Shown: in pieces, positions 24,752 through 31,980 of the stretch
Numbering within the stretch: the first letter of the stretch is position 1
How the letters are laid out: the number at the start of each line of letters is the position of its first letter
DNA from: Prevotella sp.
GTDB lineage: Bacteria; Bacteroidota; Bacteroidia; Bacteroidales; Bacteroidaceae
Assembly: GCA_017469955.1 (NCBI GenBank)
Contig: JAFUFJ010000021.1
Coordinates: 20,236 to 84,235, forward strand
Length of the DNA: 64,000 bases
Reading direction: 5' to 3'
Notes under the pieces: generated by a model
What the model was told of the DNA's origin: nothing
Seen by the model: only the letters and a program-made list of their open reading frames with translations
Database searches by the model: none
Program-made: the position numbers and the translations under genes

Positions 24752-25687
24752 AAACAAAAAAATGGAACTTGCAAATTTTTAATTTAGAAAATGTATTTCA
24801 ATAATTAATGATTTAATTTAGTGAATAAATTCAAATTAATCATCATAAAATAAAATTTCCTTTATAATTATAAATTCTAAAATTCACAAGAAAACGCCGA
24901 CCACTTATCAATCTTTAATCAAACAAAACAACTTTTTGACTCATATTTATTTACTTTTGAAACAAATTCATCAATAAGAGCAAATATACAGTTTTTAGCC
25001 TTCTTTTTATTCAAAAATTCCGCAAAAAGCAATCACAAATCTCACTAATTGACTGAAAATAAGTCATATAATGATTGCGAAAATTATTGTATATTCAACT
25101 ATTTATCATCTTAAATCCATTCATAAATTTACGATAATAATGTTACTTACATCTTATAATTCTATTGATTTATGGTAAATTCAGATTTTAAAATATAAAT
25201 CAATTCTAAGATATTTAATGATGTAATTTATATTGTTTACGGTTGAAAATGTAAAAATGGGTTAAATATAAATATTGAAAGCAATTAATAGAGATATTTT
25301 CTTAAAATTTGCTTGTTTTGATATTACGGAAAGAAATCTTCTGAATTTTCGAATTATGAGACAGCAAAAATGAGCAAGAATGCCCTGTTTATCGGGGTTT
25401 TCGGTAGTTTTTTCTTGTATGATAAATTTTCATTTTTAGAACGAAAAAGAAGCATTTTTGCTTATTTTTGGACCAAATTGGGGGATAAAGTGGCTGTTTT
25501 TTGCAGTAGAATAGGGTGATTTTTGCCTAAAAAACGGTACTTTTACTCCTATAAATCAGAAAAACTATGGAAGAAAACACAATCTGACATGCACAAGAAT
25601 GGTTAGTTTTCTAAGAACAAACCTGTTGGATTCAATCTAAGAACCCAAAGAATTTAGGAAAAAGATCAGGAAAAGTTAGCTGAAGAA
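24752..25687. other. A+T-rich gene desert of about 930 bp
   Basis: Markedly richer in A+T than everything around it, with no gene I can support. There are many runs of A or T and AAATTAAT-type words. A 49-codon open frame (25370-25519, starting MSKNALFIG) has Phe/Lys-rich content and no recognisable homology; I do not call it. I looked for DnaA boxes (TTATCCACA) and found none with fewer than three mismatches. It may be a foreign remnant, a protein-bound silenced region or a long regulatory region of the XRE gene. Confidence 0.6.
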
Positions 25688-26716
25688 TTAATGCAAAATG
25701 AAAAATATCAGCTCCTTCATAAGGTCGCCAGATGTCGTGTTTGGGTTGTCCAACCCTTTGCCTTTAGCATCAATTTCTCTGATTTTCGAGATGATCTGCA
25801 GGGTCTTTCCTCCTGGATAATTTCTGAGTCCAGTGGCATAATCGCGAGCAGCCCACCCTCCTTTCAGTTCCAAATACTGGGCCAAACTATTCTCATTATT
25901 CCGTTGAGGAGCATAATAGGCAATCATCAAATTTTGGAAGTAATTGAACAGTAGAGGGAGTAAAGAATAAAGAGAACCAGCTTTCGGGTTTTTGTCAAAG
26001 TAATTCACAATTTGGTTTGCCTTGAAAACATCCCGATTTACGATTGCATTTCTGAGCTCGAAGGCATTGAATTCTTTGCTCACTCCTATCTGTCTTTCCA
26101 CGATATCGGGAGTGATATTCAGCTGATCTTTTGGCAAAGAGATCAGCACTTTGTCGAGTTCTGATGTTAATCTGTTAAGATCTGCCCCTATGCTTTCTGC
26201 CACCATTGCCGCAGCTTTCCTGTCAATCGTGGCATTTTTTTGCTGCAAATAGGTTGTGACAAAGCTGGGAAGTTCGTAATCTCTCATCTTTTTGCTTTCA
26301 AAAACCACCCCAGCAGCCTCGGCTTTTGCGATGATTTTTTTCCTGCGATCGATTGTTCCATTCTTATGACAGAGCACGAGGATGGTGCTTGCTACCGGGT
26401 GTTCACAGTATTTTTCGATCGGTTCAAGCCCGCGAAGAGCCTGTGCTTCCTTGACGATGACTACCCGATATTGGGCCATCATGGGATATCCCTTGGCCAT
26501 ATCGACTATCTGCGACGGCGTCACATCTGCCCCAAACAGGACAGTCTGGTTAAAGTCGCGCTCTTCAGGCATCAGGACATTGTCTGCGATATAGTCGGAT
26601 ATCCGGTCTATATAGTACGACTCCTCCCCCATTAAGATATAAATGGGAGCGTATTGTCGTTGTTTCAGAGCCTTCATAACAGACTCGTATGTCGCTGACA
26701 TTTTTTTTTCTGCCAT
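25688..26716 (-). CDS. holA: DNA polymerase III delta subunit
   Basis: Clamp-loader subunit that opens the sliding clamp. The 342-residue protein shows the family's N-terminal YILMGEESYYIDRISDYI, the AAA+-like middle (IVIVKEAQAL-type VVIVKEAQALRGLEPIEKY) and the helical collar region at the C-terminus. The length is typical. It is transcribed away from the HsdR-N gene, whose promoter lies about 30 bp beyond the holA start. Confidence 0.94.
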   Translation of the reverse strand: MAEKKMSATYESVMKALKQRQYAPIYILMGEESYYIDRISDYIADNVLMPEERDFNQTVLFGADVTPSQIVDMAKGYPMMAQYRVVIVKEAQALRGLEPIEKYCEHPVASTILVLCHKNGTIDRRKKIIAKAEAAGVVFESKKMRDYELPSFVTTYLQQKNATIDRKAAAMVAESIGADLNRLTSELDKVLISLPKDQLNITPDIVERQIGVSKEFNAFELRNAIVNRDVFKANQIVNYFDKNPKAGSLYSLLPLLFNYFQNLMIAYYAPQRNNENSLAQYLELKGGWAARDYATGLRNYPGGKTLQIISKIREIDAKGKGLDNPNTTSGDLMKELIFFILH

Positions 26717-26723
26717 CAGATTT

Positions 26724-26754
26724 TTTGCGTTTATGGAATTAATTCGTATCTTTG
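26724..26754 (+). promoter_or_regulatory. Bacteroidota promoter for the HsdR-N/phosphatase pair
   Basis: -33 TTTG at 26724-26727 and -7 TATCTTTG at 26747-26754 with 19-bp spacing. The first ORF starts 76 nt downstream at 26830. Confidence 0.75.
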
Positions 26755-26829
26755 CAGAGACTAATGTTGACGCCTTTATCAGCCTTTCCGGGGCTGTTGT
26801 CAGTGCATATGATGTGCAAAGTTACGAAA

Positions 26830-27282
26830 ATGATTCGATTAAACCTACCATCTTTTGAAATAAAATTGTCGGGTACTCGCGAACATCCCGTGATTTTTGA
26901 CGTGCTTCGCCGGCGATATGTGTCCCTGACTCCCGAGGAATGGGTGCGTCAACACTTCATTCACTACCTGATAGACCACAAAGGATACCCAGCTTCCTTG
27001 CTTGCAAACGAGGTTGCTCTGACGGTTGGAGACAAGCAACTCAGGGCCGACAGCGTGCTTTACGACACCCATCTTTGTCCCCGAATGATCATTGAATACA
27101 AAGCTCCGAGCGTCGCCATCACCCCGAAAGTGTTCGACCAGGCTATGGCTTACAACACACTTCTGCATGTAGACTACGTCATTGTCAGCAATGGTCTTGA
27201 GCACTATTGCTGCCATATTGACTACGAAACCCGTCAATATGCCTTTGTCAAAGGCATTCCCGACTATCAAGACATCACATGA
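26830..27282 (+). CDS. Orphan HsdR N-terminal-like nuclease domain protein
   Basis: Stand-alone protein of 150 residues resembling the N-terminal PD-(D/E)xK nuclease domain of type I restriction subunit HsdR. The predicted active site is Asp74 (LRADSVLYD) with Glu89 and Lys91 (IIEYKAP), followed by the helix carrying VFDQAMAYN. There is no helicase part and no hsdM or hsdS nearby, so a restriction role is unlikely. Single-domain relatives are widespread in Bacteroidota near holA; their role is unknown to me. The start at 26830 avoids an upstream extension without homology. It overlaps the phosphatase gene by 4 nt (ATGA). Confidence 0.85.
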   Translation: MIRLNLPSFEIKLSGTREHPVIFDVLRRRYVSLTPEEWVRQHFIHYLIDHKGYPASLLANEVALTVGDKQLRADSVLYDTHLCPRMIIEYKAPSVAITPKVFDQAMAYNTLLHVDYVIVSNGLEHYCCHIDYETRQYAFVKGIPDYQDIT

Positions 27283-27743
27283 AACAGCATCGCATACTAT
27301 TCGTCTGCCACGGTAATATCTGCCGTAGCCCGATGGCAGAGTTCGTCATGAAAGACCTTGTAGCTAAGGCAGGTCGCGGGGAAGCGTTCCATATCGAGTC
27401 GGCAGCCACATCAACTGAGGAGATTGGCAATGAGGTTTATCCCCCGGCTCGGCGCAAACTTGCCGAGCATGGCATTGGTTGCAAGGGCAAGACGGCCCGC
27501 CAGATGACCCGCGACGACTACCGTCGTTTCGACCTTCTCATAGGGATGGACTCGTGGAACCTGCGCAACATGACGCGCATCTGTGGCGGAGATCCCGACG
27601 ACAAGATACACCTGCTGCTCGACTTCACGCCACGTCCCGGCGACGTGGCCGACCCTTGGTATACAGGAGACTTTGAGTCGACCTGGCGAGACGTTGCCCT
27701 TGGCTGCCGGCGTCTGCTCGAAAGACTCTCTGAAAACGACTGA
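27279..27743 (+). CDS. Low molecular weight protein-tyrosine phosphatase
   Basis: Cytoplasmic phosphatase of 154 residues. The P-loop CHGNICRSP (Cys10, Arg16) opens the protein and the general-acid loop DPWYTGDF lies near residue 125. In bacteria such enzymes often oppose BY-kinases in capsule control, but no such genes lie here. Its start overlaps the HsdR-N stop by ATGA, so the two are translationally coupled. A strong terminator starts at its stop codon. Confidence 0.95.
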   Translation: MKQHRILFVCHGNICRSPMAEFVMKDLVAKAGRGEAFHIESAATSTEEIGNEVYPPARRKLAEHGIGCKGKTARQMTRDDYRRFDLLIGMDSWNLRNMTRICGGDPDDKIHLLLDFTPRPGDVADPWYTGDFESTWRDVALGCRRLLERLSEND

Positions 27744-27790
27744 TTCGCCCCTTTACCTCTTTCGGTAAAGCAGGCGAATCGGCCTTTTTT
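27742..27790 (+). terminator. Strong terminator overlapping the phosphatase stop
   Basis: Outer stem GATTCGCC/GGCGAATC (27742-27749, 27773-27780) and inner stem CTTTACC/GGTAAAG, followed by GGCCTTTTTT. Confidence 0.9.
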
Positions 27791-27833
27791 ATGCCTTGGC
27801 GGGCGTCTTTCTGCCCGTCAAATGCCCTTGTTC

Positions 27834-28430
27834 CTACAGATCTTCCCCGTGGGCGCGGTTGTATTCGTTGTCGTAGAACATTGCAATGTAATACTTCCCA
27901 TATAATTCACCAATCGTAAACCAAACCGACTTGTTAACAAAACAGTCAAGTTCCTTCTCCTTATATTCATCTGAATCCTCATCCAAACCTTCTGCTTCCG
28001 GCTTCTGAAAGTACATTGCTTGATACTGTTTGTTGTGCACAGTGATCTCATAGGAGATGTCTTCATCATCGGAAATCATATGGTCTCCGAACGGAGTTTT
28101 TCCATATTTCTTGTTTCTCTCAAACTGACGGCACAAATTGTTGAAGCGGATTTTTATGTCGCCTTCGTCTACAGTGCTCTTATCTGCCACCATAATTCGA
28201 CAAACCTTGTTGTTGTTTGTCACTATAAAGACATTTACCTGACTCCCATTGAACTCACCTTCCAGATAGTCTCCAGTCGCGTTATAGGTGAATCCTTTGA
28301 CTTTCAGTTTCTGAATCATGGCCGACTTGGTGCCGTCTACGGGGATTCCGAGAAACTTTGTTACTTCTTTTTGCGCATAGATGGCCATCGACATGGCCAG
28401 CAGCATGACAATCGATAAAACTCTTTTCAT
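27834..28430 (-). CDS. Small secreted protein of unknown function
   Basis: Exported protein of 198 residues with a Sec signal peptide (MKRVLSIVMLLAMSMAIYAQ). The mature part opens with KFLGIPVDGTKSAMIQKLKVKGF, a pattern seen in uncharacterised Bacteroidota proteins, then alternates short strands and is acidic near the C-terminus (AEGLDEDSDEYKEKE). I recognise no catalytic motif. Its mRNA would carry a 5' leader of about 200 nt with strong secondary structure, so expression may be controlled at that level. Confidence 0.75.
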   Translation of the reverse strand: MKRVLSIVMLLAMSMAIYAQKEVTKFLGIPVDGTKSAMIQKLKVKGFTYNATGDYLEGEFNGSQVNVFIVTNNNKVCRIMVADKSTVDEGDIKIRFNNLCRQFERNKKYGKTPFGDHMISDDEDISYEITVHNKQYQAMYFQKPEAEGLDEDSDEYKEKELDCFVNKSVWFTIGELYGKYYIAMFYDNEYNRAHGEDL

Positions 28431-28454
28431 ATCATTCAGTTTTTAGTTAATAAT

Positions 28455-28641
28455 AAACAAAAGGAGCGCAGACTTTCGCCATACGCCTCTCGGTTCACCA
28501 CAAACCACACACGTATATGGGAGAAATCTGCGCCCTTCAGGTGCAGCTCCTGTAACGTGTGTTGCTCTTTTGCGCGTGGTGGTGATTGAGAGGCTTCAGA
28601 GCAAATATGTCTTGGCTGAGAACTTTCGGTTCAAAACCAAC
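28455..28641 (-). ncRNA. Highly structured leader RNA with predicted pseudoknot
   Basis: Read on the minus strand from a -7 box TATATTTG (28651-28644). Hairpin 1: TTGG/CCAA plus GAAC/GTTC (28612-28640). A long nested helix pairs 28588-28594 with 28485-28491 (7 bp), 28579-28585 with 28495-28501 (7 bp) and 28555-28562 with 28507-28514 (8 bp). Its apical loop contains 28527-28533 and 28546-28551, complementary to the segment 28462-28472 just downstream of the helix (7 and 6 bp), which makes a pseudoknot. That downstream strand is followed by TTTTGTTT, so the loop pairing also resembles a terminator. A competing helix TTGCTCT/AGAGCAA (about 28563-28569 with 28598-28604) excludes parts of the nested helix. 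No known riboswitch consensus was recognised. Confidence 0.5.
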
Positions 28642-28643
28642 TG

Positions 28644-28651
28644 CAAATATA
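28644..28651 (-). promoter_or_regulatory. -7 box TATATTTG ahead of the structured leader
   Basis: Minus-strand TAnnTTTG about 215 nt upstream of the start codon at 28430, placing the structured segment within the transcript. Confidence 0.6.
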
Positions 28652-28878
28652 CGAAAAATCACTGAAACCTGCCGGTGATTTCAGAAAAATAGCGCCTGAA
28701 GGCCGATTTTTTGTGTTATTGTTTGTGAAAAGACGCCGTGAATACAAATCATTTGCTACCTTCGCATCCGATAGCGACGACGGTGACGAAGCGTGCCATG
28801 AAAAAAGCGAGGACTCCCCTTTCACGGCCTGAACGGCCACCGTACGCCACAGGAAACAACCGTTTAACCCGCAAGACG

Positions 28879-29091
28879 ATGGACCATCTTCCCAAAGACC
28901 CTGCCATACTCGTGTCGAGCATCAACATGCTACTGCGCGACGAAGAGTTCGACTCCCTAGAGCAACTGTGCTTCAGCTTCGGCCGCGACGTCAGCGAACT
29001 GAAGCAGTATCTCCGCCTGCACGGCTATGTATACAGCGAGACGCAGCGGCAGATGCGCCCCATCGGCTACGACCAGCCTGCAACATCATGA
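28879..29091 (+). CDS. DUF4250 domain protein
   Basis: Seventy-residue protein starting MDHLPKDPAILVSSINMLLRD, the hallmark opening of DUF4250, then a predicted helical HTH-like segment (LEQLCFSFGRDVSELKQYLRLHGY). Function of the family is unknown; its size and helix pattern suggest a small nucleic-acid-binding protein, which is only inference. The frame is open upstream to 28738, but the family start is at 28879. The stop overlaps the next gene's ATG (ATGA). Confidence 0.85.
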   Translation: MDHLPKDPAILVSSINMLLRDEEFDSLEQLCFSFGRDVSELKQYLRLHGYVYSETQRQMRPIGYDQPATS

Positions 29092-29333
29092 CGACCCGCG
29101 ACAGCATCGAGACCGCCTACAGCTTCTTTCATCAGAAGCTGCGCATATACATCCACTCCACACTCGACTGGCAACGCGACGACATCGAGCAGGCCATCGC
29201 GTCGTACACCGACGGCATGAGCCCCGAACTCTATGCCCGTCTGGCCCACGGCCGTCAGGATTTCCTGCGCGACCACAGCCGTTTCGCCGACGATTTGTCG
29301 CTGGCCGTCAGCGAGTTGGAGTCGCTCTTATAG
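29088..29333 (+). CDS. Small hypothetical protein coupled to DUF4250
   Basis: Eighty-one residues starting MTTRDSIETAYSFFHQKLRIY, predicted mostly alpha-helical, with no signal peptide or membrane span. The start overlaps the DUF4250 stop by ATGA, strong evidence that it is translated. I recognise no family. It may act with the DUF4250 protein. Confidence 0.7.
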   Translation: MTTRDSIETAYSFFHQKLRIYIHSTLDWQRDDIEQAIASYTDGMSPELYARLAHGRQDFLRDHSRFADDLSLAVSELESLL

Positions 29334-29372
29334 CAAGAACGTCCACCTTTCACGCCCGCCTTTCCAAGACTT

Positions 29373-29492
29373 GCCGGCGAGAAAGCTAAGGGTTTAGCCC
29401 GAGAAACCTTAGCTTTCATGCCAATAACCCATAGCTTTCTGGCCCAGAACCCATAGACTTCTCACCCTAAAAGCTAAGCTTTCTCGGGCACC
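29373..29492. repeat. AGAAAGCTA palindrome cluster between convergent genes
   Basis: GAAAGCTAAGG (29381-29391) is complementary to CCTTAGCTTTC (29407-29417), and GCCCGAGAAA (29397-29406) to TTTCTCGGGC (29480-29489); further half copies (CCCATAGCTTTCTGG, AAGCTAAGCTTTCTCGG) lie between. Related clusters occur at 12531-12641, 33148-33170, 42931-43060 and 45496-45619. Confidence 0.75.
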
Positions 29493-29533
29493 TCCGGATC
29501 CGTCGTCCCCGGCAATGCTTCCAGATGCCGGCC

Positions 29534-30475
29534 TCATTGCTCGTATCTTACGCTCTCGATGATGCCCCTGTTGGCCTTTTCCAGCTTGCAGTCATTGATG
29601 CCTCGGATATAGATGAGGGTCGTTTCGGGATTGTTATGCCCCATGCCCCGTGAGATAACAGAGAGCTCAACGTTCTTGTTATAGGCCATGCTTGCCCACG
29701 TATGACGGGCAACATACGAAGTGATTGGGGTCGAAAGCCTGGCCAAAGCCGACAATCTTGACAGACGATAGTTGTAGAGACGAAGCTGCGAAGTATAGCT
29801 TGAATTGTGCAGAATGGGGAAGAGAAAGTCGGACTTTCTCTGCCTGTATTTTCGCATAATCACCTGCATACAAGGCTCGATTTTCACCCTGACCAGCAGC
29901 CCTGTCTTATGACGTCTGTACTCAATGTGGCCGGCGACGACATTCTCTTTCTTCAGGTTGACCACGTCGATAAAGGCAATACCCATTGCATAGAAGCTGA
30001 AAAGGAAGATGTCGCGTGCCAGCGCCAGGTGGGGTTCATCCCCGAGTTCGAGCTCCATCAGGCGCCGGAGGTCGGTCTTTTTGATCGATCTTTTCCGGGT
30101 CTTCTGCACCGTAGTGGTGACCCTTCTGAACGGCTCGGCCACTCTTTCCAGCCCATACTCCTCAATGGCCCGCCGGTAGATGGTGCGGAGCGAGCGCATG
30201 TAGCACGAGGAAGTGTTTCGCGAAAGGCCCTGATCGAGGAGCCATCTCTGGAACCCATACACCTGCGATGCATCCATGTCTTCCACACGAATGTCGTCGT
30301 TCTTCATGTATTCCTCAAACTTCCTCACGGCCGTCTGATAGTTTTTTGCCGTGTTTTCGACCGCCAGCCCGATTTCTTTCCTTGCAAATGCCGAGAACGA
30401 GTGCATCCCTTCTGCACCAGACTGGTCCTTAACGTGCTTGCCAAGCAAGCTTCTGATTTTTCTGATTTCACGCAT
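29534..30475 (-). CDS. Tyrosine recombinase / integrase (orphan)
   Basis: Site-specific recombinase of 313 residues. An N-terminal SAM-like core-binding domain (about 25-115) is followed by the catalytic domain with the first Arg in LALARDIFLFSF, Arg257 in YVARHTWA (Tyr stands where many relatives have the His of HxxR), His280 in GMGHNN and nucleophile Tyr289 in LIYIRGI. No mobility, conjugation or phage genes flank it, so it is an orphan: a remnant, a chromosomal invertase or a small integron-like unit. The upstream region carries a 10-bp inverted repeat over the expected promoter and the downstream region the palindrome cluster. Confidence 0.92.
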   Translation of the reverse strand: MREIRKIRSLLGKHVKDQSGAEGMHSFSAFARKEIGLAVENTAKNYQTAVRKFEEYMKNDDIRVEDMDASQVYGFQRWLLDQGLSRNTSSCYMRSLRTIYRRAIEEYGLERVAEPFRRVTTTVQKTRKRSIKKTDLRRLMELELGDEPHLALARDIFLFSFYAMGIAFIDVVNLKKENVVAGHIEYRRHKTGLLVRVKIEPCMQVIMRKYRQRKSDFLFPILHNSSYTSQLRLYNYRLSRLSALARLSTPITSYVARHTWASMAYNKNVELSVISRGMGHNNPETTLIYIRGINDCKLEKANRGIIESVRYEQ

Positions 30476-30485
30476 TGATTGATTC

Positions 30486-30523
30486 CTTTCTTTAAATTAA
30501 CAATTTGTATAACTTAAAGAAAG
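30486..30523. promoter_or_regulatory. Inverted repeat upstream of the integrase gene
   Basis: CTTTCTTTAA (30486-30495) and TTAAAGAAAG (30514-30523), perfect 10-bp arms 18 bp apart, starting 10 nt upstream of the integrase ATG. Suitable as an operator or as a recombinase core site. Confidence 0.5.
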
Positions 30524-30537
30524 TCATCTATATTGCC

Positions 30538-30630
30538 GTTCCCAAAGGCCGTAAGCCTCCACGGGAACATCCTGAAAACCACACAAAGAGCCCCTGTCGT
30601 GCAAGGGTTCAGGTCCGCCTCCCGACCGTT
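30538..30630. other. Hairpin-rich non-coding stretch next to the integrase
   Basis: Consecutive stems: GTTCCC/GGGAAC (30538-30569, with inner AGGC/GCCT), CCTGAA/TTCAGG (30571-30613) with inner pairing of CCCCT and AGGG, and GGTC/GACC (30612-30628). A TATATTG element at about 30529 with TTTG 22 bp upstream could be a plus-strand promoter. It could be a structured RNA or a recombination site; I recognise no family and tRNA features do not fit. Confidence 0.3.
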
Positions 30631-30641
30631 TCAACCAAAAA

Positions 30642-30668
30642 GTGCCTGCCTTGATCCGTGGCAGACAC
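30642..30668 (-). terminator. Terminator of surE-lpxB
   Basis: On the minus strand GTGTCTGCC pairs with GGCAGGCAC around a 9-nt loop and is followed by TTTTTGG. Confidence 0.85.
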
Positions 30669-30726
30669 CTGTATATATAATAAGGTGTAGGACGACTGAC
30701 GGGCTGCCGGCCATCCATTCTCGCGC

Positions 30727-31917
30727 TCAACGCCCGGCAAGCAGGCCTGTCATGATGCGTGCTGCATTGTCGGGAGCTGACTCTTCTCCCAGACGACGCT
30801 TCACTTCCTCGTAGCCTTCAAGCATGACCTTGCGCGACGAACCTCCGAGAACAGCCTCCAGTTCATGCCTGATGTTGTCGACAGTGAACGTGTCGGCCAC
30901 CAGCTCTCTTACCACTTCACGGTCAGCAATCAGGTTGACAAGCGAGATATACTTCACTTTCAGCACCATCTTTCGCAGCTTTCCGATCAGGAAAGGCAAG
31001 GGTGTTTCGTAGCAAACCACCTGAGGCACGCCGAAAAGGGCCGTCTCCAAGGTGGCCGTTCCACTCGTTACAAGGGCAGCATGGGCATGCGAGAGCAGTT
31101 CATAGGTCTGGTTTCTCACCAGCTTGACGGGCTGTCCTGCCACGAAAGGCTCATAATAGCCGTCGTCAATCGACGGTGCTCCTGCCAACACCAGTTGGTA
31201 TTCTCCTGCAAAATGCTTGGCAGCTTCGACCATTGCCGGCAAGTTGTCTTTGATTTCCTGACGCCTGCTTCCGGCAAGAAGGGCAATGATCGGGCGGGTG
31301 TTTTCCAAGCCATTACGCTCGCAAAAAGCTTCAAACGTCTCGTCATGGGTGCGCTGGAAGTGGCTAACCTCTTCGGCTGTAGGGTTGCCTACGTAGTGAA
31401 TGGGATAGTGATGGCACTCCTCAAAGAAAGGCACTTCAAAGGGAAGTATGGAGAAGAGCTCGTCAACGTCGCGCTTGATGTTCTTGATTCTGTATTCCTT
31501 CCATGCCCATATCTTGGGAGAGATGTAGTAGTAGACGGCCGGACTGTCGGCCGTTCTCTCCCCTTCCGACGCCGCTTCACGGCGACGACGCTGCTTCCGG
31601 CGCGAGATGTCGCTGGCGATAGAGAGGTTGAAACCTGGGTAATCGACCAGTATAACGGCATCGGGCTGCCAGTCGCGGATATCTTTTTTGCACAACTTCA
31701 TGTTGCGGAAGATGGTGGGAAGATGGAGCAACACGGGCACGAATCCCATGTAGGCAAGGTCTTTATAGTGGCGTACGCGGGTGCCTCCGACGGCCGTCAT
31801 GAGGTCGCCTCCAAAGAATCTAAACTCTGCTTCGGGGTCTTCATGCTGCAGAGCATGCATGAGTCGTGAGGCATGAAGGTCGCCTGAAGCCTCGCCAACA
31901 ATCAGATAGTACTTCAC
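30727..31917 (-). CDS. lpxB: Lipid-A-disaccharide synthase
   Basis: Glycosyltransferase that condenses UDP-2,3-diacylglucosamine and lipid X in lipid A synthesis, acting at the inner membrane. The N-terminus KYYLIVGEASGDLHASRLM, the LVDYPGFNLSIA, and the C-terminal SGTATLETALFGVPQVVCY with LVNLIADREVVREL are all family features. I chose the GTG at 31917, because homologues begin with the KYYLIVGE strand; the frame is open to 31977 with 20 unrelated residues. There is an insertion of basic residues (RRKQRRRREAASEGERT) after the first nucleotide-binding region. It follows surE by 63 nt. Confidence 0.95.
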   Translation of the reverse strand: MKYYLIVGEASGDLHASRLMHALQHEDPEAEFRFFGGDLMTAVGGTRVRHYKDLAYMGFVPVLLHLPTIFRNMKLCKKDIRDWQPDAVILVDYPGFNLSIASDISRRKQRRRREAASEGERTADSPAVYYYISPKIWAWKEYRIKNIKRDVDELFSILPFEVPFFEECHHYPIHYVGNPTAEEVSHFQRTHDETFEAFCERNGLENTRPIIALLAGSRRQEIKDNLPAMVEAAKHFAGEYQLVLAGAPSIDDGYYEPFVAGQPVKLVRNQTYELLSHAHAALVTSGTATLETALFGVPQVVCYETPLPFLIGKLRKMVLKVKYISLVNLIADREVVRELVADTFTVDNIRHELEAVLGGSSRKVMLEGYEEVKRRLGEESAPDNAARIMTGLLAGR

Positions 31918-31980
31918 AAGGAATGGGTATGAGGGATGAATGATGAAGTGTAAAGAATTGCAATTGGGCGCGCCCATGCC

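Noticed and set aside
25370-25519. 49-codon frame in the A+T-rich region
   Set aside because: No homology or coupled gene; kept only as a note.
24752-25687. Replication origin in the A+T-rich desert
   Set aside because: No DnaA boxes or dnaA/dnaN genes; only base composition supports it.
30612-30630. SRP RNA-like CAGGTCCG motif
   Set aside because: The universally conserved GGAAGGAAGCAGC partner is absent.
30590-30640. tRNA-like GGGTTCAGGTCC segment
   Set aside because: The T-loop lacks the conserved A, no matching acceptor or anticodon arm is present on either strand, and it overlaps simple hairpins.
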